Shown: positions 46,322 through 58,141, numbered from the stretch's first letter. The stretch is DNA of 64,000 bases from Semisulcospira habei (GCA_036245525.1 BTPG01000001.1:176253664-176317663), one strand, 5' to 3'. Notes: generated by a model from the letters alone, not told the origin. Translations and numbers: made by a program.

Positions 46322-48218
46322 TGCCCACTATGGCACCAACCTCCACGTGGCGTGTGTGGGTAGTCTCCTCAGTCATTGACTGAGTGGGCTAGCGAAAGGG
46401 TGCCATCTTTGTCCAGGATTAGGACTTGATGTCAGCAGATATGTTGTTCAGTCTTTTTCACTGGGCCGGTTTTTAAGGAGCTGTGCTAACTCAGGTCTTA
46501 CCATCTTGGATTGGTCCTTAAAAATACTCATTAGTTTTTGGTCCTTTGGATCCCGAGTGTTTGCCACGCTTGGAGACCCATGTTGGAGGAGAAGAGGATC
46601 CTGGAGGCAGAAAAACTCCACTTTGGCCTTGACTTCTACTTAAATGCGAGGCTGGGAGTAGGAGTACCGGCCTAGTCAATCGTCGCGTTGAGCCCTATCC
46701 TACTGTTGACATGTAGGTTGATATACGGAGCACCATGCTATAGCCTCTGCTGCTGATCAGGTGCTTTACGCCAGTATTCCCCTGCATTCAACAGTGTGAT
46801 AGAAGGCGGTGGCTCAGACGGTACAATAGGGCTTAACCCCCCGAGTATATATTTCGGGCAGTCTCCATCGTGCGTCGGTGTGTGATGCCCAGCGCTTCAG
46901 GTCTGGTGACTTACTGGTAGAGTACCCGGGCGCATCTTCGATTCCGGGTTCCGGCGTCGGATTTTTCTCCTCTAGTAAGTGTCACCGTTAATTCGGGCGG
47001 ACCGTCGGGGGTTCTTTCTCCGGGTACTCCGGCTCTTCCTCCCCCTTCACTTTGGTATCAGTTTCAGCCAACTTAATAAAATTTCAAATACAAAACGATT
47101 TCCAAATACCGTCAGTAGCTCGCTTGAGCTTGCCCTTAGCACCACGTGAATGTTCTGTGTTTACGTACAGTGTGTGAGTGAGTGCGTGTGATTCACGTGA
47201 GCGTGCTTGTTGGGTTCAGTTCGCGGCTACATTCTGCGCATTGAGTTATATTATAAATATGAGAAATGCGCCATATAAATACCATGTAATAAAAGTGCCA
47301 AAAGTATGGCCATGGGCAGAAGACATGCCGCCAGGCAGAGGCTTCATGCGCCCGTTGTGAGCCCGGACACTCTGCTGAGTTCTGCACAGCCACCCTCCTG
47401 TGTGTGAATTGCCAGGGGGCGCATATGGCTTCGGACAAGAAATGCCCTCGTTGGATACTCCAACTTCTTGGTTGGGGGCAGAGCCTCGGTTCCTCTCCCC
47501 CCTCCAGTGTAACCCTCCTCCAGTGGTGATGAGGAGCCAGGGAACGCAGGAGGCAGACACTACCGGTCCGGTAGCGCCGCCTTCTGCTGCCCCTAAGCCT
47601 CAGCCCCCACCCAAGCCTGTTAGTCTGTCTTCTACAAAGGCTTCTGGCTCTGGTCAGCCTTCTAACGCCGCCAACTCTAGCGGCAGGTACGCTGCCCAGA
47701 ACCAGAAGTCCAAGAAAGTTACAGGACCGCTGTGTGCACTGGCCCAGAAGGGGGACACTGATGTCCCCCTTCAAAATAAATATGCTGCGAAGAACCAGAG
47801 AAGGCCTGGGAGCCGGCCCCTCTCTTTCTTGGACTCCTTCCAAAGCAAAGGAAAGAGGGGGGGGGGGGGTAAGGGGGGGGGGGTTGCTCCTCTCCCCCAC
47901 ATAAGACATAATCATGTACTCTCTGCTAAAGTGGAATTGTCATGGTTTTTACGCTAACTTTGACGAATTACGTCTTTTAGTCAAGTCCTATAACCCCTCA
48001 GTAATGTCTCTTCAAGAGACTTACCTGAAGACTTCTGACCCTGTGTCTTTTAATGGGTTTAACGCTATCCATAAAGGCTCTGATTCGGAGAGGGGCTCAG
48101 GTGGAGTGGCTCTTCTCATTAGTAGCCAAATTTTATGTAGCCCCGTTAGCATCGACAGCTGTCTTCAGGCTGTCGCAGCTCGGGTTACCTTGAAAAAAAA
48201 CATAACCATATGCAAACG
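46322..48218 (+). mobile_element. I-group LINE copy D, scrambled and truncated
   Basis: Leader 46322-46880, then repeat V, then a LINE-tail scrap with the GCGCATT/AATGCGC hairpin (47235-47295), then ORF1 from the knuckles (VNCQGAHMASDKKCP) to 47895. ORF2 starts at 47914 (MYSLLKWNCHGFYANFDELR) and stops at about 48218, 50 bp before a SINE-like element. G-runs at 47859-47884. Confidence 0.78.
46950..47228 (+). repeat. dispersed repeat V, copy 2
   Basis: See 45826-46085. This copy lies inside LINE copy D and has a box B-like TTCGATTCCGGGTTCC just upstream. Confidence 0.72.
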
Positions 48219-48267
48219 TAACCAAAACTCATTAATATTCATTAAAAAGATCACTCCAGATCTTACC

Positions 48268-48645
48268 CCACCCGGGTCTGCCCTGGGGGACTTGGGTGGG
48301 GTTAGGTATTTTTTAGTTCCCAGGGTCACCCTGGTCAGCCCCACAGGGTGGGTTTTTCTCTCTATTCTGGGGCATGTGTTTCTGTCTACCCTTTGTCCAT
48401 TCACCTGTATTTGCCTTTTTAAAACTCTCCCTACTGTCTGCACTGCCTGTAGCTCTTGATATTGGATGTGTGTTGCTAAATGGTCTTAGCTTTATTTAGG
48501 CCCCATGTGTTAGGTTTATTTAATGTATTTGACCGGCTGGCGACATACATTCAATGTTCTGTTTATTTTTTTTTTCACAAGCAGTGCAGGCACGTCCTGA
48601 GAAAGCCTTGTTGCTGTCGGGACGTTAAGCAATGTACAATCAATC
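48268..48645 (+). mobile_element. SINE-like retroposon, copy 3
   Basis: Nearly identical to copy 2 from CCCACCCGGGTCTGCCCTGG to GTACAATCAATCAATCAA. No convincing target duplication by eye. Confidence 0.88.
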
Positions 48646-49101
48646 AATCAACTATCAACAGTCTTCCACTAACATCTAGGTGCATTCCGTAAATGCTGCG
48701 AAGTGTAGCGAACATGTGTACTACAAAACTTTGACGTCATATCTGAGATGACTAAAGATGCTACGATATAATGACCTTTGTTTATCTGATCGATGAGCTC
48801 CTTTTCTACCGCTACTGTTTTTTTTTTTTTTAAGGCAGATGTGTGATTTTTCTGCTCTACAGATCTAACAGTCTGATGTTTGTCCGTGATATAAAACCCA
48901 TGTTCGATACCTTCAAGGAGAAAGTTTTCTTGTCTTTATCAGAAGTTAATTCGTCTTGCCACACTAAAAGCTTTGAACTAATGGACGCTCCAGAACCTAA
49001 CAGTTGACAGTTGTATGGACTTAGTGCAGGATAAGGGCTATGGTAAGAAGTGCTAGAATGGGTGGGGCCTACCTCGCCTTGTGCAACCTGCTGCGCTGTG
49101 T
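48646..49101. other. no gene recognised
   Basis: Unique-looking sequence with a T-run at about 48819-48831. It lies downstream (minus sense) of the CCCH ORF, where the rest of that element would be expected, but no recombinase or RT is visible. Confidence 0.4.
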
Positions 49102-50087
49102 CTAGGCCATCCCGTGTTTGCCACCTGCCGCTGCTGCAGGTGTGTCACGATGTTCCCGCGCCGGGTGATCTCTTCCGCAGGTGGCACACACATGGTCCAG
49201 CTGGCAGGGTGCGCCGTAGGTGCAGTAACCTCTGTTGTACTGCAGGCACACTTCCCTGCCAGAGGGGCCGATGGGGCGTTGTGGGTGCGGTCCGGCCATC
49301 CCTCCTCCTGTTCTGCGACCAGGTGAGCCAGCGGGCATCGCTGATTGCGCAGTACGGTCGCGCAGCACCACCGTGGACAGGTGTGGGGCGTCCGTGCCCC
49401 ACTGGAATGCTTCGGCCGCTTGCCGCTGACGATACTCATCGTTGAACATCAGGACACTTTGCCAGGTGTATCTGGCCGCCAGATCCCCCACCATCGCCGA
49501 GTACTTGAGGTAGGCGTGCGGCGTGAAACCCAGTGTTAATTTGTCTATAAGGGCCGCCATAATATGGCTGTTTGCCACCATCCAGCGTGCGGGGGAAACC
49601 TTCTCCAACTTTGGTTTGCGGTTCACCTTTATAGTGACACCACCGCCAAGTGCCACTTCTTCCTCTGCCACTGCTGCTGAAGCCAGAAAATCTACTATAC
49701 GTAACGGGGACCCACCTTTTGCTGCCACAATACCCCCGCTACTGTTGCCACTGACGCACAGGCTGTCACGCAACAGTTCATCCAGCCCGGCACGCTGTGG
49801 TGTGTACTGTATAGAGCGTCCCTCCCAGTCCACCGCACAGTGGGCCACCCGCGTTGTTAACCTGGAATTTGGCCACCGCTGCATGGAGCACTGCTCTGTC
49901 CCCACGTTTCAGCGCCAGAGCGTCGATGTCTTCGTCAGACATTAGCAGTAGTGCCTGCCTAGAGATGAACCGGCTTTTCCCTGATCAGGGCACTCTGCAC
50001 CTCTTCGTCGAGGCCCCAGTCACTGAAAATATGGTCCATCTCACTATTTACCAGTAAAGCCTTCTTTTTCGACGATTTGGGAGCCAT
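49102..50087 (-). pseudogene. retroelement ORF1 with CCCH zinc finger (DIRS/Ngaro-like)
   Basis: ATG at 50087: MAPKSSKKKALLVNSEMDHI, FSDWGLDEEVQSALI; after a frameshift LMSDEDIDALALKRGDRAVL; after another, RSIQYTPQRAGLDELLRDSL, ANSHIMAALIDKLTLGFTPH and VLMFNDEYRQRQA. It ends with a clean CCCH finger (CLQYNRGYC..C..DH: C-x7-C-x5-C-x3-H) plus CATCGRDH. Such gag-like proteins precede tyrosine-recombinase retroelements in marine invertebrates; the class is inferred, as no recombinase is present. Markedly GC-richer than its surroundings. Confidence 0.6.
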
Positions 50088-50652
50088 TTCAAATTCTAGC
50101 TGTCGCCTGCAGCTGCTGCCTCACCAGAATCACTGGCATACTTCTCGGTACCGTTCCCTAGTCACTCCTGTACCGCCCACGCATCTACCACCGACACAGC
50201 CCACTGAGCACCGGCCTCCACGTGGCGTGGGTGGGTAGTCCCCTCAGTCCCTGACTGAGTGGGCTAGCAGAGGGGTGCCATCTTTGTCCAGGATTAGGAC
50301 TTGACGTCAGCAGATATGTTGTTCAGTCTTTTTCACTGGTCCGGTTTTTAAGAAGCTGTGCTAACCCAGGTCCAACCATGTTGGATTGGTCCTTAAAAAT
50401 ACTCATGAGCTTTTGGTCCTTTGAATCCCAAGTGTTTGCCGTGCTTGGAGACCCGTGTCGGGGGAGAAGAGGATCCTGGTGGCTGAAACACTCCACTTTG
50501 GCCTTGACTTCTGCCTAAACGGGAGGCTAGTCGTACCGGCCTAGTCAATCGGCTCTTGTCACGTTGACCCCTATCCCATTGTTGACATGCAGGCTGATAT
50601 ACGGAGCACCATGCTATAGCCTCTGCTGATTAGGTGCTCTAAGCCAGTATTC

Positions 50653-50919
50653 CACTCTCCCACTCTCTCTCCGTCAGAAAGACTCTCTCTCCTCCTTTCA
50701 GTCCGCCCTCAAAACTCACCTCTTTCAACAGTTCTAGCACTATATCACCATACTCCCCACAAAAGCTGACTGTCGCAATGTATTTCACCATTTGTTGTAC
50801 GTGAGTCGTTGTCTAAAGCGTGCGCATGCGTGCGCGAGTTGTGAGTGCACGCTTAGAGTTATAATTATTATAAGATAAGCGCATTATAAATACCGTTATT
50901 ATTATTATTATTATTATTT
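50653..50919 (+). mobile_element. CR1/L2-like LINE 3' tail
   Basis: CACTCTCCCACTCTCTCTCC through GCGCTTAGAG, TAAGATAAGCGCATTATAAA and (ATT)n, same subfamily as 662-1899, inserted between TATTCC and CCCCTGCATTC of copy E's leader. Confidence 0.88.
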
Positions 50920-51092
50920 CCCCTGCATTCAACCGTGTGATAGAAGGCGGTGGCTCAGACGGTTCAATCGGGCATAACCCCCTGAGTATATCTTTCGGGC
51001 AGTCTCCAACATGCTTCGGCTGGAGACCCGCCAACGAATGCACTTTTCCTTGTTGGGGTCGGTCGCGGGCGGGGACTATAATATGGAAAATA

Positions 51093-51093
<1 letters not shown>

Positions 51094-51148
<55 letters not shown>
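51094..51148. repeat. 55-bp poly-A expansion
   Basis: Lies just before the first ORF1 residues, where copy C has only CCAAAACTGG. Length is unreliable in assemblies. Confidence 0.95.
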
Positions 51149-51150
<2 letters not shown>

Positions 51151-52508
51151 GGCACCAAAGCGGCACATAGCCACTGACATTGACCTTGAGACTGATAGCG
51201 ACTCCGATTGTGAGGAAGCGACGCCTCAGGCATCGGCCGTCTGGCCTCGCTTTCTCATTATCCACAGCAAAGTTAAAGAGAAGCCTGTTTCCAAGCTGCA
51301 CCCTTTCCTGGTAGGGGAGACCCTCAGGAGCCGTGTTGGCAGGCCTCAGGTCTGTTGACTTGCTGGTAGAGTGCCGTACCCGGGCACACTCCAATGGGCT
51401 ACTGAGGCTCTCCTCTATCGGAGACACTCCAGTGGAGGTCACTCCTCACAAAACGATGAATTCTTCTAGAGGAGTGATTAAAGATCAAGCATTGGCAGAA
51501 ATGTCTGATGATGAACTTGTACGGAACCTTAAGTCACAGGGGGTGACCTACATCAGGCGCTTCATTTCCAAACGAGGTGGTAGGGAGATGCGTCTCCCTA
51601 CCATCATCCTGACGTTTGGCACCCCCACCGCTCCTACTACCATCTGGGGAAGTTACTACTCCCTAAAAGTGAAAAAGTACGTCCCTCTCCCCCTCCGGTG
51701 CTTTAAGTGCCAAAAGTATGGCCATGGGCTGCACTAAGCCCGGACACTCTGCCGAATCTGCACAGCCATCGCCCTGTGTGTGAATTGCCAGGGGGCGCAT
51801 ATGGCTTCGGACAAGAAGTGCCCTTGTTGATATCCGAGTGCAAGATTCAGCAGGTGCGTGTGGAGAAGGGGATGTCCTTTGCGGACGCCAAAAAACTGGT
51901 TGAAGGCCCTGGTGCAGCTGAGGCTGCGCCAAACTCAAATAACACCTCTGTGTATACTTCCAGTGCTGCGGTGGCAGGCAAGCCCCCCCCCCCCCCCCCT
52001 CAAAAGACTTCTCTTGTCAAACCCCAACTTCTTGGTTGGGGGCGGAGCCTCGGATCCTCTCGCCCCTGGAGAGTAACCCTCCTCCGGTGGTGATGAGGAG
52101 CCAGGGAACGCAGAAGGCGGACGATACCGGTCCGGTGGCACCGCCTTCTGCTGCCCCTAAGCCTCAGCCCCCACCCAAGCCTGTCAATCTTACTACAAAG
52201 GCTTCTGGCTCTGGTCAGTCTTCTAAGACCACCAACTTTGGCGGCAGGAACGCTGCCCCGACCCAGAAGTCTAAGCAAGTTACGGGTCCAGAAGGGGGAC
52301 ACTGATGTCCCCCTTCAAAATAAATATGCTGCATTGGAGGAGCAGATGGAGGGAGTGGAGGTTGTCGTAGCTGGTGCTGCGGCAGCTCCTCCCCCCTCAT
52401 CTCCGAGGAACCAGAGGAGGCCCGGGAGTCGACTCCTCTCTGTTTCTTCGACTCCTTCCAAAGCACAGGAAAAGGGGGGAAAGACCTCTTCTCCTCCACA
52501 TAAAACCT
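51149..52508 (+). pseudogene. I-group LINE ORF1, copy E
   Basis: Reads KRHIATDIDLETDSDSDCEE, SAVWPRFLIIHSKVKEKPVS; then, from 51333, LLVECRTRAHSNGLLRLSSI, MSDDELVRNLKSQGVTYIRR, REMRLPTIILTFGTPTAPTT and PLRCFKCQKYGHG. This N-terminal half is the clearest in the window. The second knuckle is deleted (GHG joins LH at 51728). The last frame ends VVVAGAAAAPPPSSPRNQRR and PPHKT. The ATG seen in copy C is displaced by the poly-A run. Confidence 0.83.
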
Positions 52509-53830
52509 AATCATGTAATCTGCTTCAGTGGAATTGTCGTGGTTTTCACACCAACTTTGGAGAATTACGCCTTCTAGTCAAGTCCCATAACCCCTCAGTA
52601 ATATCTCTTCAGGAGACTTACCTGAAGACTTCTGACCCTGTCTCCTTTAATGGTTTTAATGCTATCCATAAAGGCTCTGATTCAGAGAGACGCTCGGGTG
52701 GAGTGGCTCTTCTCATTAGCAACCAGTTTTTATGTAGCCCCGTTAGTGTTGACACCTGTCTTCAGGCTGTCGCAGCTTGGGTTACCATAACCATATGCAG
52801 TTCCACCATCCCTGCGGGTCTGGGTTAATGATATTTTTAAACTGGTAGATCAGCTGCCCCCTCCCTTTATTTTCATGGGAGATTTTAACGGTCACGCTCA
52901 CCTTTGGGGTAGTGACCACTATGATGGCAGAGGTCAGATGTTAGATGTTTTTTCTCAACTTAACCTATGTGTTTTTAATCATGGCTCACCTACCTACTCT
53001 ATCCCAGGTTCAGGATCTAGTTCTGTTCTAGACCTCACTGTGTGTGATCCTTCTCTTATGCTGGACTTTGACTGGAATGTTCACGATGACCTGTGTGGTA
53101 GTGACCACTTCCCAGTAGTCCTGTCATCGGTCAGCTGTGGGGAGGATCCACCGGTGGGGCGCTGGAATCTCAAGAAAGCTCTGTTCGCCTCCCTCTGTCA
53201 GTCTCGTATTACAGAGGAGGTGGTCATGTCAGCTGAAGAACCTATTTCTTCTTTTACTTCTATTTTGTTGGACGTAGCGTGTAAAACCATCCCTAAAACT
53301 CCCTCGGAAGTCGAGAGTACCATGGTTCAATGAAGAGTGCCGCAAGGCCCAAAAAGCGCGCAAATCTGCTCAGCGACGTGCTTTCTGTAATCCGTCGGAA
53401 GTGAATATTTTAACATTTAAAAGACAGAGGGCCAAAGCCCGTTACATTTTTAAACGTGAACGGCGTGCTTCCTGGAGACGCTTCGTCTCATCTTTATCGT
53501 CTCGGACTCCGTCCGAGAAAGTCTGGAAGACTGTTCGAGGAATTAGGGGCAGGGGTGGCTCGGCTTCTTGCGGCCATCTTAGAAATGGTGCCAGCTTGGT
53601 CACAGATAAAAAAAGATGTGGCCAATTTGCTTGCCTCCACCATTGCCCATAATTCTTCAATAGAGCATTCTTCACCTTTCTTCCAGAGAGAGAAGGAGAA
53701 GCGAGAGTCTCGTATTTGTGATTTTAAGTCCCATATTTCAGAAGACTATAATGCCCCTTTTACAATATCAGAATTGCAAGCCTTGCATAAATGTAATGAC
53801 TGCTGCTGGCCTAGATACCATCCACTATCT

Positions 53831-54305
53831 AGCAGGGGATCTAACTGTTGTCTGTCCAGCGCTGTGATTCCCCTTGGTTTGAGTACTGACAATTCTGCCA
53901 GCGCTAGCCTCACCTATCTGGTTTGTGAGTATCATGTATACCTCGAGGCAAAATTTGTATCGTTACATTGTTGTGTAATGTTCTGTGCATCTACTGTGGG
54001 AAATCAGGGTATTTACCCGACCACATATAGTAGCGCACCTTCATGTTTGTGTATGTATGTTTCTCCTGCCTACTTCCTAAGTTCCGGAGAAAGACATGGG
54101 TTATATAAGAGACCTGATCCATTCTTATTTAGGAATGGAAATGATTGTCTTATTCTATACCTGCGTATTTCTCTGTGGGCTGGCGATTGGGTGCCTGATA
54201 GGCGGGGGCAGGGGATCTAACTGTTGTCTGTTCAGCGCTGTGATTCCCCTTGGTTTGAGTACTGACAATTCTGCCAGCGCTAGCCTCACCTATCTGGTTT
54301 GTGAG
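53831..54305 (+). mobile_element. 475-bp element with 99-bp terminal direct repeats
   Basis: 53831-53929 and 54207-54305 are nearly identical (AGCAGGGGATCTAACTG ... GGTTTGTGAG; one internal C/T difference seen). The 12-bp duplication CATCCACTATCT flanks the whole at 53819-53830 and 54306-54317; copy A has the site once. The 277-bp interior has no recognised protein, but one frame from 54096 encodes a hydrophobic stretch (EMIVLFYTCVFLCGLAIGCL). The repeats lack TG..CA ends. A 12-bp duplication is too long for most LTR elements, so a Penelope-like or dimeric retroposon is possible. Confidence 0.82.
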
Positions 54306-56044
54306 CATCCACTATCTGTTCCTAACGCATCTGCCTGAGAGGTCACTCCTTGTACTTCTCAAGGCCTTTAACCATATCTGGAAAACTGGTCATTTTCCGC
54401 AGTCTTGGCGCCAGGCTGTGGTTGTACCGATCCCCAAGCCGGGTAAGGATCCTTCCGACCCGGGCAACTACCGGCCTATCACTTTGACATCATGTTTATG
54501 TAAAACTATGGAGCGCCTGGTCAACGCCCGCCTAGTGTGGCATCTTGAGTCACAGGGTCTCATCACAGACCTCCAGTGCGGTATCCGGCGCTTCCGTAGT
54601 ACAACTGACCATTTAGTCCGCTTTGAATCATTTATTCGAGATGCTTTTGTCAACAAGCAGCATGTCTATGCAATTTTCTTCAATCTTGACCTGGAAGTAT
54701 GGCATAATGCAGCATTCTATCTCCTGTTTTATTTCGTATTAAAATTAATAACATTGTAAAGGCCGTCAAGGATGATTCTGAATGCTCTTTGTTTGTTGAC
54801 GACTTTGCTTTGTGTGCACGAGGTCGAGGACTTGCGTCCCTTGAGAGGCGCTTGCAGCGGTGCGTTGATCGCATCCAGCGGTGAGTGTCTCTCAATAGAT
54901 TCAAGTTCTCGCCCTCTAAGACAGTCTGTGTGCATTTTACTAACCAGACGAAATTTTTTCCAGAACCTAGCCTGAGCATTGCTGGAGTGCAATTAAGGTG
55001 GCCGAGGAGGCAAAGTTTCTGGGGGTCATCTTTGACAAAAGACTTACCTTCCGCAACCATATTAATTACCTCAGAACCTCTTGTCAGAAGGCTCTCGACG
55101 TTCTTCGTGTCGTTGGTCGTACTGACTGGGGTGCGGACCGTACCGTCTTACTTCGTCTGTACCGGGCCCTTGTTCGGTTCAAACTGGATTACGGCTCTGT
55201 GGTGTATGGCTCAGCTTCCAAGTCTGTGCTACAGTGTCTGAACATATTTCACCATCAGGGTCTGCGGATATGTCTTGGGGCCTTCAGGACGTCTTCAGTT
55301 CCTAGTCTGTATGCCGAGGCAGGGGAGCCTTCTCTCAAGCTCCGTCGAATCCGCCTCATGCTCAGCTACGTTCTGAAACTGAAGGCGCATCCAGACAATC
55401 CTGCCTATGATTGTGTTTTTAAACCATCGTTTGCAGAGATTTACGATATCTATCCGGGAGCTGTCCGCCCACTTTCTTTCCGTGTCCGACCTCATCTGCA
55501 GGCTGCCGGATTGGACCTGGACAGAGTTTCGGAATCCCTGCAACACATCACTCCACCCTGGCTCTTACCAGTTCCTGACATATTGCTGGACTTGCCCACA
55601 AGAAAGACTGTACTCCACCAGCCATATACCAACAGAGCCTCAATGAACTCCTTTAAATTTTCCCTGGCTATTGTCGTATCTATACGGATGGGTCAAAGTC
55701 TGAAGATGGGAGAGTGGCTGCGGCCGCAGTGTCCTCTTGCCATCCTAGACGCCCATTTAAGCACCGCCTCCCAGACCACTCATCTGTATTTAGTGCAAAA
55801 CTGCAGGTGGTTCTGCTGGCGCTGAGGCATGCTTATCGATCTAGAGAAAGGAACTTTCTGCCCTTCAGGACACGGGAAATGACCACCCACTGCTGGTGCA
55901 GATCAGAGAGCTCTACGCAGACTACTTGAAGGAATATTGTGACATCATTTTTATTTGGGTCCCAGGGCATGTGGGCATCGAAGGCAACAGGATCGCAGAT
56001 TCTGCTGCCAACGATGCCCGCAACGACCCTGTCTGGCAGACTGT

Positions 56045-57478
56045 TGTCACAATTTATTTTAATCATTATGCAGTATTTTCTTTCGTGGAGAACTTTCGTT
56101 CTTTGTTGTGTGTTGCGGTTATGGCATGTACTTTTTAGTGACGTCAAGAACATATGACGTAAGATGTGTGTTTGGAACATGTGACGTACGATGTTGGTTT
56201 GAAGAGTTACGTCACTGTGAATCGTTTGGAAGACAGTCAGACATGAGAGATTTTTGCTCTCGAGTTAAGTTAGTTTTTGTGAGGAATTGAGGCGGTGTGG
56301 TGTGCCTCGTGTTATCTATCGAAGGATAGAATGTTAGTGAAGCTAGATGCTCAATGTTGGTTGTGTAAACACAGTAAGTAGTTGTGTATAACTACGCATG
56401 TAACCTATAACGGTGAATTTGTCAATGGCCATCAGTCCTGGGCGCTGGCCGGACAAGCACGAGATAGTCGAAGACTGAGTAAACTTTTCACGCATCTTTG
56501 GGTATGTATTTGTTTATTATATAGCTGATTCGCGTTTGTTAAGTAGTAGATTCGGAAAATGTATTAGTTGTTCGGCTCTAGATCTGAGATTGTATGATAT
56601 TCGGCGCGCATCGGCGAGTTTGCGGTGTCGTCTGGCGATCGGCGCGCGGGGATGAATGGCCGAATGATCGAAACGTTTCATTTGTAGAGCCTGTTGATTT
56701 TGAAATGAATGATTCGGATCGTGGTGAGAGGTTATGTGTTGTGCGGAAATATGTCGTATTCGTGTGTGTGCATGATATTTTGGATTGACTGTTATTTAAT
56801 ATTTATTCGATGTCGGAAGCCGTTAGCGGTCGTCATCGCTACAGTGTCGTCATTCCGGCGGAAGTAACTTTTTAGCGATGGCGGATTTCTTATGGAGAGA
56901 TACGTTTTGTGTGTGTTATAGATGCTCCCTCCCTTATCACCAGCTGAGAAGTTGGATTTGTGTATGCTTCATGTGGAAATGTAATCAATCAACGTGGTGT
57001 ACGAGATAACAAGTTGATCCTGACGGTGTGCGTGTGGAGCTTCGGCGTGTCATCGGGAGAGACAGTGCGATTATTCGACCAGTGGTGTGACTGAATCAAC
57101 GAGCAACGACGCTACATTCATCTTTATCCCAACAAGCAGCGACGCTACATTCATCTTTATCCACGGTCGGAGTAATCAAACTGTTTAATCGTTCGAGGAT
57201 CTAAGCATTAATTAGTGTCAGTTATTATCGACAGACATTGAGATGTGACATCGTAGTGGAACAATAAGTGTAGGATGTGTGGTTAGCGCTGTGAACATTG
57301 TACGAATGGTTAAGGGTGTGCGTGAGTTACAGGTGCATGTATGAATTGAGTGAATATTGCGTAGGTTTGTATACGTCTTGTCTATTGTTTGTCGTGCGAA
57401 TGAGAAGATCAAATCATTAAAATCGAACAAATATCCAAATATTCTGTGTGACTTATATTCTTCCTCCCTGGTGTGACA
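56045..57478 (+). mobile_element. solo LTR (1,434 bp) with 5-bp target duplication
   Basis: Starts TGTCACA and ends TGTGACA, flanked by ACTGT at 56040-56044 and 57479-57483. The empty site is visible in copies A and B (CAGACTGTTTATAG). TG..CA ends and a 5-bp duplication define an LTR, probably of a Gypsy-type element. ATTAAA near 57417 could serve as a poly(A) signal. No gag or pol, so the internal part was lost by LTR recombination. Confidence 0.88.
56139..56214. promoter_or_regulatory. cluster of four CRE-like sites in the solo LTR
   Basis: TGACGTCA at 56139-56146, TGACGTAA at 56155-56162, TGACGTAC at 56182-56189 and TTACGTCA at 56207-56214. These match the CREB/ATF consensus or its half-site plus variants. 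Four in 76 bp suggests an LTR enhancer. Confidence 0.6.
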
Positions 57479-57711
57479 ACTGTTTATAGTGATTTTAGAC
57501 ATGTGGTTAGTGCGTACATAGCCCGTGAGTGGCAGTCCGAGTGGGACAAAGAGGAAGCTAACAAGCTGCATGAAGCCCTTCCTAAGTTGTTCGACGGTCT
57601 ACCTTACCGCTGCGGCAGCCGCCGTGAGGAGACTGTCCTTGCCCGGACTATCGGAAATAGTGTGATTTTAGTTCAGTAATTCTTGGGATTTTGCTGTTTT
57701 ATACTGTAAAC

Positions 57712-57855
57712 ATGGGTGATGAAAGTGAGTCGTTAAAATGTAAAAGTGCTGATTGCAGCGGCAATGCTGAGGCGAAAATAGTGTATCAGCAGACGTTTTT
57801 GCAACCTTATTCCAAAGACTATCGGTGCATAATCGCGTCCAAAGTGTCACAATGA
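57712..57855 (+). CDS. hypothetical 47-residue peptide
   Basis: MGDESESLKCKSADCSGNAE then AKIVYQQTFLQPYSKDYRC. Acidic start and Cys spacing recall a small finger, perhaps the first exon of a mobile-element protein. No family recognised. A 26-bp A-run follows at 57973-57998. Confidence 0.25.
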   Translation: MGDESESLKCKSADCSGNAEAKIVYQQTFLQPYSKDYRCIIASKVSQ

Positions 57856-57972
57856 CATGCTCACTGTGTTACATGTGAATTATATTTCAAAATCTGTCAT
57901 GGTGGATTAGATGATCACTAGGCATTGTGCAACAACTCGTCACAAAGAGAAAAGTGCTGCACAAACAAAAGC

Positions 57973-58003
<31 letters not shown>

Positions 58004-58141
58004 CTGCATTAAAAGACAGAACTTTAATCTTGAATGACCGAGTTTTATGTTCACGCGAAATCTTCCTGTCAAATTTTATTTCTTCCTGTCAAATTTTGAA
58101 AATGGTAAGGTCAGTTAGTGAAAGAGGTTGGCATCTTTGTG

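Larger units (their letters stand above)
50199..57648 (+). mobile_element. I-group LINE copy E with four nested insertions
   Basis: Has the longest 5' leader (50199-50652 and 50920-51093), all of ORF1 and most of ORF2. It is interrupted by a LINE tail (50653-50919), a poly-A expansion (51094-51148), a direct-repeat element (53831-54305) and a solo LTR (56045-57478). It ends at 57648, inside the region coding for the ORF2 C terminus, without a TAAC tail. Confidence 0.9.
52512..57648 (+). pseudogene. I-group LINE ORF2, copy E
   Basis: The start is ATGTAATC, a deletion within MYSLL. Endonuclease GDFNGHAHLWGSDHY and SDHFPVVLSS kept. RT: KPGKDPSDPGNYRPITLTSC, then a deletion removes motif A through GVPQG, joining FNLD to WKYGIM-type and LSPVLF-type remnants. 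Motif C (VDDFALCARG) and RNase H (YTDGSKSEDG; HVGIEGNRIADSAANDARND) follow in several frames. The last part (REWQSEWDKEEANKLHEALP) lies beyond the LTR at 57484-57648. Confidence 0.85.

Noticed and set aside
53831..54305. hammerhead ribozyme in the direct-repeat element
   Set aside because: No CTGATGA..GAAA core was found in either the repeat or the interior.
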